A stretch of 32,343 bases of DNA from Prolixibacteraceae bacterium (GTDB lineage: Bacteria; Bacteroidota; Bacteroidia; Bacteroidales; Prolixibacteraceae). Under the pieces are notes generated by a model, which saw only the letters and a list, made by a program, of their open reading frames with translations, did no database searches and was not told the origin of the DNA. Of the stretch, positions 26,210-32,343 are shown piece after piece (position 1 is the first letter of the stretch; every line of letters begins with the position of its first letter). The position numbers and the translations under genes are program-made. The stretch is from contig JAUWAB010000043.1 of assembly GCA_030602265.1 (NCBI GenBank), forward strand, positions 1 to 32,343. The letters run 5' to 3'.

Positions 26210-27274
26210 GTGACAGAACAGAATTCACAAATACGAATCAAAGACATTGCTTCCCGGGCAAATGTATCCATCGGCACCGTCGACAGGGTATTGCACAACC
26301 GAGGTGAAGTGTCGGAGAAAACACGCCGGAAGGTGCTCAAAATTATCAAGGAGCTCAATTATCACCCCAATATCCTGGCCAGTACACTGGCTTCAAAGAA
26401 AACAGTGCTTTTCGCCACACTTTTTCCTCAGCCCCCTTCTCCTGAAGGTTACTGGAACAAACCGCTCAAGGGAGTAGTGATGAGAATTGCCGAGTTGCAG
26501 CAGTATGGGGTTGCCACACAGAATTTCACTTTTAGCCAGACGGATGCTGCCGATTTTGAGAAACAGGCGAACGCTGTTCTGGATGTCAATCCCGACGGGG
26601 TTGTCCTTGCTCCTTTTTATATCAGGGAATCCCGCAGGCTTGTCGGCATGCTGATCGAACGTAAAATTCCTTTTATTTTTATTGATTCAGAGCTAAAGAA
26701 CGCCGGACAGCTCTCTTATGTTGGCCAGGATTCTTTTCAGAGCGGCTTGCTTTCCGGGAAATTATTAGGAACAATAACACCCGCCGGTGGTGCCATCTGG
26801 GTTATACACTTTGCCAAGGAGATGGACAATCAAAACCATTTGATCCAGAGAGAACTTGGATTCTATGAATGGTTCAGGCAAAACCAGCCGGAAAGGGCGG
26901 TCAGAACCCTGGAAATCCCCAATACGGATTGTTGTGACTGGGAAAAAACCATCGATGCTGAATTCCTGAATCAGGAACCGGGTGGCATTTTCGTGACCAA
27001 TTCCAAAGTATTCCTGATGGCAGAATATCTGCAGAAAAACAATATCAGCGGGGTAAGGCTGATCGGTCATGATTTGCTGGAAAAAAACAGGAATTTCCTG
27101 GAGAGTAACCATGTTGATTTTCTGATCTGTCAGCGGCCCGAAGAACAGGGCTACAGTGCTATCAACAAGCTGTTTCAGTATGTAATACTCAAAAAGCAGG
27201 TTGAAAAGGAGAACTATACGCCAATTGATATCGTAACCAAAGAAAACGTTAACTATTACAAAGATTTTAACTGA
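26210..27274 (+). CDS. LacI-family transcriptional regulator
   Basis: This 354-residue protein begins with a LacI helix-turn-helix (IRIKDIASRANVSIGTVDRVLHNRG, then SEKTRRKV and hinge-helix region LNYHPNILASTLASKK), followed by a periplasmic-binding-protein-like sugar-sensing domain (about 60-340). The start is GTG 26210. ATG 26174 would place the start codon inside the operator palindrome and translate across the -7 box, so I reject it. It is 6 bp upstream of the SDR gene and probably controls that operon, with the GH30 operon as a second possible target. The effector is unknown but presumably a sugar or sugar acid from the pathway. Confidence 0.88.
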   Translation: MTEQNSQIRIKDIASRANVSIGTVDRVLHNRGEVSEKTRRKVLKIIKELNYHPNILASTLASKKTVLFATLFPQPPSPEGYWNKPLKGVVMRIAELQQYGVATQNFTFSQTDAADFEKQANAVLDVNPDGVVLAPFYIRESRRLVGMLIERKIPFIFIDSELKNAGQLSYVGQDSFQSGLLSGKLLGTITPAGGAIWVIHFAKEMDNQNHLIQRELGFYEWFRQNQPERAVRTLEIPNTDCCDWEKTIDAEFLNQEPGGIFVTNSKVFLMAEYLQKNNISGVRLIGHDLLEKNRNFLESNHVDFLICQRPEEQGYSAINKLFQYVILKKQVEKENYTPIDIVTKENVNYYKDFN

Positions 27275-27280
27275 AATTAT

Positions 27281-28132
27281 ATGAAACCTGTATCATTTGA
27301 AGACCTGAAAGGGAAAGTGGCTGTCATTACCGGGGGAGCCGGGGTTTTAGGAACAGCGCTCGTGGAAGCTATGGCATCCGTGGGGATGAAAATAGCCATC
27401 GCCGATATTAACAAGGAAGTTGCCGCAAACCTGGCAGCCAAAGTGGCTGAAGAATATGGTGCCGAGGTTATCGGTGTCGAAGCTAATGTTCTCGATAAGC
27501 CATCCCTGGAAGCCGCATTAACCGAGATCCACGAAAAACTCGGCCCGGTGGAGATTCTCATCAACGGAGCAGGCGGCAACAGCCCCATGGCTACCACCAA
27601 AGTGGAACAAATCGAAGAAAAAGACCTCGACAATCTGGAAGACACGTTTTATGGTCTCCAAATGGAAGGTTTTGATAAAGTTTTTGCACTCAATTTCAAA
27701 GGGACCCTTTTGCCGACTATGGTCTTCACCCGGGATATGCTGAAAATGAAAAAAGGTGTGGTATTGAATATTTCATCAATGAATTCCTATAAACCACTGA
27801 CCAAAATTCCGGCCTATTCGGCTGCAAAGGCGTCCATCAACAACTTTACCGAATGGCTGGCTGTACATCTGGCCAAAGTGGGTATCCGGGTTAATGCTAT
27901 TGCACCCGGATTCTTCATCACCCATCAGAACCGGTTTCTGGTAATGGACGAAAAGACCGGCGATTTTTCACCCCGTGGACAAAAAATCGTTAACAACACC
28001 CCTATGGGCAAATTCGGGGAACCCGAAGACCTCAAAGGGGCCGCCCTTTTCCTGCTTTCTGACATCTCTTCCTTCATTACCGGGATTATTATTCCCGTGG
28101 ATGGCGGTTACAGTGCTTTCGGAGGAGTTTAA
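27281..28132 (+). CDS. SDR oxidoreductase, mannonate/fructuronate reductase-like
   Basis: This 283-residue classical short-chain dehydrogenase has the NAD(P) motif TGGAGVLG (residues 17-24), the serine of NISS (165/166) and the YSAAK catalytic pair (Y179, K183). The INGAGGN motif at 94-100 and the long insertion after it (about 101-130) are typical of the SDR family that reduces D-fructuronate to D-mannonate (YjmF/UxuB type), which I recognise only by overall resemblance. The ATG at 27281 follows the regulator's stop by 6 bp. I infer a role in hexuronate catabolism feeding 2-keto-3-deoxygluconate, consistent with the KDG kinase downstream. Confidence 0.8.
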   Translation: MKPVSFEDLKGKVAVITGGAGVLGTALVEAMASVGMKIAIADINKEVAANLAAKVAEEYGAEVIGVEANVLDKPSLEAALTEIHEKLGPVEILINGAGGNSPMATTKVEQIEEKDLDNLEDTFYGLQMEGFDKVFALNFKGTLLPTMVFTRDMLKMKKGVVLNISSMNSYKPLTKIPAYSAAKASINNFTEWLAVHLAKVGIRVNAIAPGFFITHQNRFLVMDEKTGDFSPRGQKIVNNTPMGKFGEPEDLKGAALFLLSDISSFITGIIIPVDGGYSAFGGV

Positions 28133-28178
28133 CTGTTTTGAATTCAAAGATTATTAAATAACCAAAGAAATTAACACT

Positions 28179-29573
28179 ATGAAACGCAGAGATTTTATTA
28201 CCACCACAGGTGCCGCACTGACCGGGTCGATGCTGATTAATCCGGTGCACGCAGCAACTGCCGCACCACCGAAAACCAGGGTTGCCCTGGTCGGTACAGG
28301 TATTCGCGGAAACGATTTCTGGGGGCGCCGCATTCTCAGAGAATATGGTGACCTGATTGAATTTGTCGGTTTATGCGACATTAATCCCGGAAGAGTTGAA
28401 TATGCCAGGTCGTTTATCGGGACGAATTGCCCGACTTTCACCAGTTTCGATGAAATGATGGCAAAGACGAAGCCTGATTTACTGATTGTGACCACCGTGG
28501 ACTCGACGCATGACGAATTCATCATAAAGGGCTTAAAAGCAGGCAGTAATGTGCTTACCGAAAAACCCATGACCACCGATGAAATCAAGTGCCAGGCCAT
28601 TTTAGACGCCGAAAAGGCGACCGGAAAAAAAGTTATCGTAGGGTTCAACTACCGGTACGCCACGCAAATTACCAAAATCAAGGAATTGTTGGCCGCCAAC
28701 CGGGTCGGGCCGATCAATTCGGTCGATTTCCACTGGTACCTGAATACTTACCATGGGGCTGACTATTTCCGCCGCTGGCACGGTTACCGCAGCAAAGGCG
28801 GTACATTGCTGGTCCATAAGGCCACCCACCATTTCGACCTGCTCAACTGGTGGCTCGATTCTGATCCGGTGGAGGTATTCGCCTATGGCTCACTCGAGCA
28901 TTACGGGAAAAACAATCCGTTCCGTGGTCCGAACTGCCGCTCATGCGGACATAAGGACAAGTGCCAGTTCTACTGGGACATCACCAAAAACAAAGGCCTG
29001 ATGGACCTCTACGTGGCCAATGAAAAATACGACGGATACATCAGGGATAACTGCCTGTGGCGCGAAAGCATCGATATTTTCGATAAAATGGCCGTACAGA
29101 TCAAATACGCCAACAACGTACAGGTCAGCTATTCGCTTACCACGTATAGTCCTTACGAAGGATTTATGATCGGTTTCAATGGAAAAACCGGCCGGATTGA
29201 TTCATGGGAAGGTATACCATGGAGGCAGGCTGAGATGGAAAACCAGGCCGAACGCCATGCCAATGAAATGAACCAGCAGGGCGGAGAAACAGGCCGATAC
29301 GATGAAATCATGGTCTCCGATAACTTTGGCAAATACGAACTGGTTAAGGTACCGCAGATTCGTGGAGGTCACGGCGGAGGGGATTCCAGGCTTCAGGATA
29401 TGATTTTCCGTACCCCGAATGCCCCCGATCCATACAAACACGCTGCAGGAACACGCGATGGGGCTATGTCGCTGCTGATCGGAGTAGCCGCCAGAAAATC
29501 GATCGATGAAAAACGACCGGTAAAAATCACCGAACTGACGGATATTGAGCCGCATTGTACCAGGGGAGCCTGA
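28179..29573 (+). CDS. Tat-exported Gfo/Idh/MocA oxidoreductase with Cys cluster
   Basis: This is a 464-residue NAD(P)-binding oxidoreductase of the Gfo/Idh/MocA family. A short Tat signal (MKRRDFITTTGAAL, hydrophobic to about residue 20, cleavage near VHA) is followed by the Rossmann motif VALVGTGIRG and the EKP motif (128-130). The catalytic domain has GGTLLVHKATHHFDLLNWW. An insert holds C253, C256 and C262 (NCRSCGHKDKC), with C292 in DNCLW further on; this resembles a structural zinc site. The gene is 46 bp after the SDR gene and ends in repeat DNA. It could oxidise a sugar or sugar acid in the periplasm; the substrate is unknown. Confidence 0.88.
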   Translation: MKRRDFITTTGAALTGSMLINPVHAATAAPPKTRVALVGTGIRGNDFWGRRILREYGDLIEFVGLCDINPGRVEYARSFIGTNCPTFTSFDEMMAKTKPDLLIVTTVDSTHDEFIIKGLKAGSNVLTEKPMTTDEIKCQAILDAEKATGKKVIVGFNYRYATQITKIKELLAANRVGPINSVDFHWYLNTYHGADYFRRWHGYRSKGGTLLVHKATHHFDLLNWWLDSDPVEVFAYGSLEHYGKNNPFRGPNCRSCGHKDKCQFYWDITKNKGLMDLYVANEKYDGYIRDNCLWRESIDIFDKMAVQIKYANNVQVSYSLTTYSPYEGFMIGFNGKTGRIDSWEGIPWRQAEMENQAERHANEMNQQGGETGRYDEIMVSDNFGKYELVKVPQIRGGHGGGDSRLQDMIFRTPNAPDPYKHAAGTRDGAMSLLIGVAARKSIDEKRPVKITELTDIEPHCTRGA

Positions 29574-29678
29574 GATTGATTATTGATTATTGATTATTTA
29601 TTATTTGTGCAGACAGATGAGTTAGTGGTTATTATAATGGCAAACATACCTTTAGGATTGATTATTGATTATTTGTGC
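29574..29678. repeat. Two direct copies of a GATTGATTATTGATTATT motif
   Basis: GATTGATTATTGATTATT begins at 29574 and recurs at 29656, each followed within about 20 bp by TATTTGTGC or ATTTGTGC and a related tail. The copies are short and A/T-rich. Their role is unknown; they precede the heptamer array. Confidence 0.65.
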
Positions 29679-29686
29679 TGATAGGT

Positions 29687-29756
29687 GAATCACAAATCAC
29701 TAATCACGAATCACTAATCACTAATCACAAATTACTAATCACTAATTACAAATTAC
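29687..29756. repeat. Heptanucleotide tandem repeat (TAATCAC)n, ten copies
   Basis: Ten consecutive 7-mers are seen with units TAATCAC, GAATCAC, AAATCAC, TAATTAC and AAATTAC. The array lies 27 bp upstream of the KDG-kinase-like start codon (29784). Copy-number change would alter the spacing between any upstream promoter and this gene. Confidence 0.85.
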
Positions 29757-29783
29757 TAATAAAAAACTATAATACAGAAAGAA

Positions 29784-30863
29784 ATGAGCATAGAATTAAA
29801 GCAAAACTTCAAATACGCGCTGGTGGTTCCTACCAGTATGGGAGTCAGGATAACGCCGGTGAACGGGCAACCGGTTCACAGCAGCAATTTGTTTGAGATG
29901 CAGGCGACCAGTGCCGAGACCAATGTCGCCAGTATCTCATCATACCTGGGACTACCGGTTAAGGTGCTCACCACGTTTGTGAAGGACAGCCCGATTGCTG
30001 CATTTATAAAAAGCAACCTGAAAAGCCGCCATATGGACTATGAAGGTCCGGAAGTACCACAGGGTGGGCCCTGGGGCTACAGGCACCAGTTCAACATCGC
30101 CGACAGCGGCTTTGGCACACGCGGTCCGCGGGTTCAGAACGACCGTGCCGGCGAAGTGGGCAGGACCCTCAACGTGAAAGATTTCGACCTGGAAAAGATA
30201 TTCGGTCAGGAAGGCGTTCAGATCGTACATCTTTCCGGACTGATTGCCGCCCTTTCTCCCGAGACCAGTGAATTCTGCCTGCAGTTAGCCAGATTCGCAA
30301 AAAAATATGGCACCCGGATTTCCTTCGACCTGAATTACCGTGCCACCTTCTGGAAAGGCCGTGAAAAGGAACTTGGGGAAATTTTCTCTGAAATTGCCTC
30401 TGTATCCGACATCCTGATCGGTAACGAAGAGGATTTTCAGCTTTGTCTGGGTATCGAAGGCCCGGAGGCCGGTGGAAAAAGCATCAGCTCTGAAATCGAC
30501 GGATTCAAGGAAATGATTGGCAGGGTGAAGAAAAGCTATCCCAATGCATCGGTATTTGCTACCACACTGCGTCAGGTAATCAGCAGTAATGAGCATCTCT
30601 GGGGTGCCATCATGCTGGAAGGTGAAAACTGGCATGTGGTGGAACCACGCAAAATCAACGTATTAGACCGTATCGGCGGTGGTGACGGTTTTGTGGGAGG
30701 TATGCTCTATGCCATTCTTAAGGGCTGGGCACCCGAAAAATGGCCGCAGTTTGCCTGGGCGACCGGTGCACTCGCTACCACATTCCTCACCGACTACGCC
30801 CAACCTGCCGATGAGGATATGGTCTGGAGTATCTGGAAAGGAAACGCGAGGGTAAAACGCTGA
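29784..30863 (+). CDS. PfkB-family sugar kinase, 2-keto-3-deoxygluconate kinase-like
   Basis: This is a 359-residue ribokinase-fold (PfkB) kinase. The ATP-site signature DRIGGGDGFVGG (295-306) carries the catalytic base D301. The substrate-side motif FDLNYR (181-186) is typical of KDG kinases, which phosphorylate 2-keto-3-deoxy-D-gluconate to KDPG. A weak AAAGAA site precedes the ATG. It follows a Gfo/Idh/MocA oxidoreductase and precedes a LarA-type enzyme, consistent with a sugar-acid pathway. The family is clear; KDG specificity is an inference from FDLNYR and context, and another aldonate or ketose is possible. Confidence 0.82.
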   Translation: MSIELKQNFKYALVVPTSMGVRITPVNGQPVHSSNLFEMQATSAETNVASISSYLGLPVKVLTTFVKDSPIAAFIKSNLKSRHMDYEGPEVPQGGPWGYRHQFNIADSGFGTRGPRVQNDRAGEVGRTLNVKDFDLEKIFGQEGVQIVHLSGLIAALSPETSEFCLQLARFAKKYGTRISFDLNYRATFWKGREKELGEIFSEIASVSDILIGNEEDFQLCLGIEGPEAGGKSISSEIDGFKEMIGRVKKSYPNASVFATTLRQVISSNEHLWGAIMLEGENWHVVEPRKINVLDRIGGGDGFVGGMLYAILKGWAPEKWPQFAWATGALATTFLTDYAQPADEDMVWSIWKGNARVKR

Positions 30864-30876
30864 GGCCATGTTTTTT

Positions 30877-31035
30877 TGCCACTAAGGCACAAAGGCTCTA
30901 AGAAATATTTAAAGAAGTTTTTAATGATTGTTTTGTGATTCTCTGTGTCTTACTGCCTTCGTGGCACCCAACATTAATGAATGTTTTTTTTGTGTCTCTT
31001 AGAGTCTTACTGCCTTCGTGGCATCCAACATTAAT
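30877..31035. repeat. Intergenic repeat cluster: direct copies and an inverted copy
   Basis: A 27-nt segment at 30877-30903 is the imperfect inverse (23 of 27 matches) of 30997-31023. A third, direct copy lies at 30940-30966. Each right-hand copy is followed by CCAACATTAAT. The motif (CTTACTGCCTTCGTGGCA) resembles the CTCTGCG array at 201-320 in being a short G/C-rich motif in T-rich spacers. The inverted pair could fold into a long hairpin between the kinase and the LarA-like gene. No transposase or target duplication is seen. Confidence 0.75.
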
Positions 31036-31056
31036 TGCACACTTAATATTTAAGAT

Positions 31057-32343
31057 ATGATTCTCTTTGAAAACGGTTCTAAAAACCACAGCCTGAGCGC
31101 CCTTGATCTGAAGAACGGGTTATTCGAGGCCTTCAATAAGCTGGGCGCCAGGCAAAAAGTGCTGGCCATCCCCCCCGATTATACGCGTTTCCCGAGCCGG
31201 GCAGGAGAACTCACAGAGTTTTCGTGGGAGTACTACGGCCCGAAACTCACCGATATCCTTCCGGCATTAGGCACCCACAGTCCGATGACCGAAGAACAGA
31301 TCAGCCATATGTTTGGAAAAACACCCGCTAACCTGTTCCGGGAGCACGATTGGAGAAATGATGTCGTGACCTTGGGGGAAGTCCCGGGTGAGTTCATCAA
31401 ACAGGTTTCTGAAGGAACGGTTGATTATCCCTGGCCTGCTCAGGTAAATAAATTGCTGGTGGATGGTGGTTTCGACCTGATCCTGTCTCTCGGACAGGTG
31501 GTTCCCCACGAAGTTGTCGGGATGGCCAACTACAATAAGAATATTTTCGTCGGAACCGGCGGTTCGGAAGGCATCAACAAAAGCCATTTCATAGGCGCCG
31601 CTTACGGGATGGAGAAAATGATGGGCAGGGCAGACACTCCGGTCAGGAAGGTCTTCAACTACGCATCAGAAAATTTCGCCGCTTACCTGCCGATTATTTA
31701 TGTCCAGACGGTCGTCGGGCTAAACCGAGACGGTAAACTCCAAACCTATGGCCTGTTTATCGGGGATGATTTTGAGGTGTTTGACAAGGCAGCTAAACTA
31801 TCACTTGAAGTAAACTTCGAAATGGTCGACAAACCATTGAAAAAAGTGGTGGTATGGCTTGATCCGACGGAGTTTAAAAGTACCTGGTTAGGCAACAAAT
31901 CGATCTACCGTACCCGGATGGCTATCGCCGATGGCGGTGAACTGATCGTGTTAGCCCCGGCACTGAAGGAATTTGGCGAGGACAAGGAAATCGACCGGTT
32001 GATCAGGAAGTATGGCTACTTCGGGACGCCCCACACCCTGAAGGTTACCGCCGAAAACCAGGAACTGCAGAACAACCTGGGCGCTGCCGCACACCTGATC
32101 CATGGCTCTTCTGAGGGCAGATTTTCCATCACCTATTGTCCGGGGAAAAAACCAGGCAACCTGACGAAGGAAGAAATCGAAAGTGTCGGTTTCAAATGGG
32201 CCGATTACGATAAAATGGTTGCCAGTTATAATCCTGAATTCCTGAAAGATGGGTTTAACACCCTGCCCAATGGGGAGGAAATTTTCTATATCTCCAATCC
32301 GGCGCTCGGTTTGTGGGCGTACAGAGACAGGTTTGCGTATTAA
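31057..32343 (+). CDS. LarA-family (nickel-pincer) racemase/epimerase-like protein
   Basis: This is a 428-residue protein of the lactate-racemase (LarA/DUF2088) family, ending at the last base of the window. LarA of Lactiplantibacillus binds a nickel-pincer nucleotide covalently via K184, with H200 as nickel ligand and H108/H174 as acid/base residues. Here the H151-K161-H177 spacing (10 and 26) equals H174-K184-H200, GTH gives H74 in the place of H108, and D41-x-T-R matches the D-x-TR motif. The active site therefore appears intact. Family members act on alpha-hydroxy acids such as lactate, malate and sugar acids. Given the KDG kinase and SDR neighbours, I infer an aldonate epimerase. No LarB, LarC or LarE maturation gene is in the window. 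Confidence 0.8.
   Translation: MILFENGSKNHSLSALDLKNGLFEAFNKLGARQKVLAIPPDYTRFPSRAGELTEFSWEYYGPKLTDILPALGTHSPMTEEQISHMFGKTPANLFREHDWRNDVVTLGEVPGEFIKQVSEGTVDYPWPAQVNKLLVDGGFDLILSLGQVVPHEVVGMANYNKNIFVGTGGSEGINKSHFIGAAYGMEKMMGRADTPVRKVFNYASENFAAYLPIIYVQTVVGLNRDGKLQTYGLFIGDDFEVFDKAAKLSLEVNFEMVDKPLKKVVVWLDPTEFKSTWLGNKSIYRTRMAIADGGELIVLAPALKEFGEDKEIDRLIRKYGYFGTPHTLKVTAENQELQNNLGAAAHLIHGSSEGRFSITYCPGKKPGNLTKEEIESVGFKWADYDKMVASYNPEFLKDGFNTLPNGEEIFYISNPALGLWAYRDRFAY

Noticed and set aside
29574-29763. Possible small genes or origin-type iterons in the A/T-rich repeats
   Set aside because: No frame with a start site and protein-like content, no replication gene nearby, and the repeats are simple 7-mers.
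30877-31035. Insertion sequence or MITE
   Set aside because: No transposase, no target-site duplication recognised, and the inverted arms are imperfect and embedded in direct repeats.

Overview
The window reads as a chromosomal stretch of a Bacteroidota bacterium, probably of the order Bacteroidales. The supporting signs are several TAnnTTTG-type -7 promoter boxes (8735, 19227, 21026, 26187), few Shine-Dalgarno sequences, an LL-diaminopimelate aminotransferase (DapL), the tetR-tolC-MFP-RND efflux gene order, many lipoprotein and Tat signal peptides, and short-period intergenic repeats. I found no rRNA, tRNA, CRISPR array, transposase or phage gene. Naming a genus would be guesswork.

Layout. 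1-1723: a repeat-rich leader, a Tat-exported aldo/keto reductase, and a 348-bp repeat-rich gap. 1724-5506: a very large secreted protein built of about 17 TPR-like units, with a recent 399-bp internal duplication. 5665-9990: an NhaC-type antiporter, a small secreted protein overlapping a lipoprotein formylglycine-generating enzyme that has both catalytic cysteines, and dapL. 10081-16619 (minus strand): a TetR-controlled tripartite RND efflux operon (tetR, tolC, adaptor, pump) followed by a PII-like protein. 16831-22921: a housekeeping mix of CaCA antiporter, diacylglycerol-kinase-like lipid kinase, 2x[4Fe-4S] ferredoxin, ZupT, endonuclease III and an ABC-F ATPase.

23011-32343: a carbohydrate-acid locus arranged around a divergent control region at 26015-26209. 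To the left (minus) lie a GH30 glycosidase lipoprotein and a Tat-exported Gfo/Idh/MocA oxidoreductase. To the right (plus) lie a LacI-type regulator with its own perfect operator palindrome, a mannonate/fructuronate-type SDR dehydrogenase, a second Tat-exported Gfo/Idh/MocA protein with a Cys cluster, a KDG-kinase-like PfkB protein, and a LarA-family enzyme that keeps the Lys and two His of the nickel-pincer racemase site. I infer that this locus processes sugar acids (aldonates or hexuronates) through 2-keto-3-deoxygluconate, with a nickel-pincer epimerase as the novel step. This is the most interesting part of the window. The locus probably continues past the right edge, because no dehydratase or KDPG aldolase is seen.
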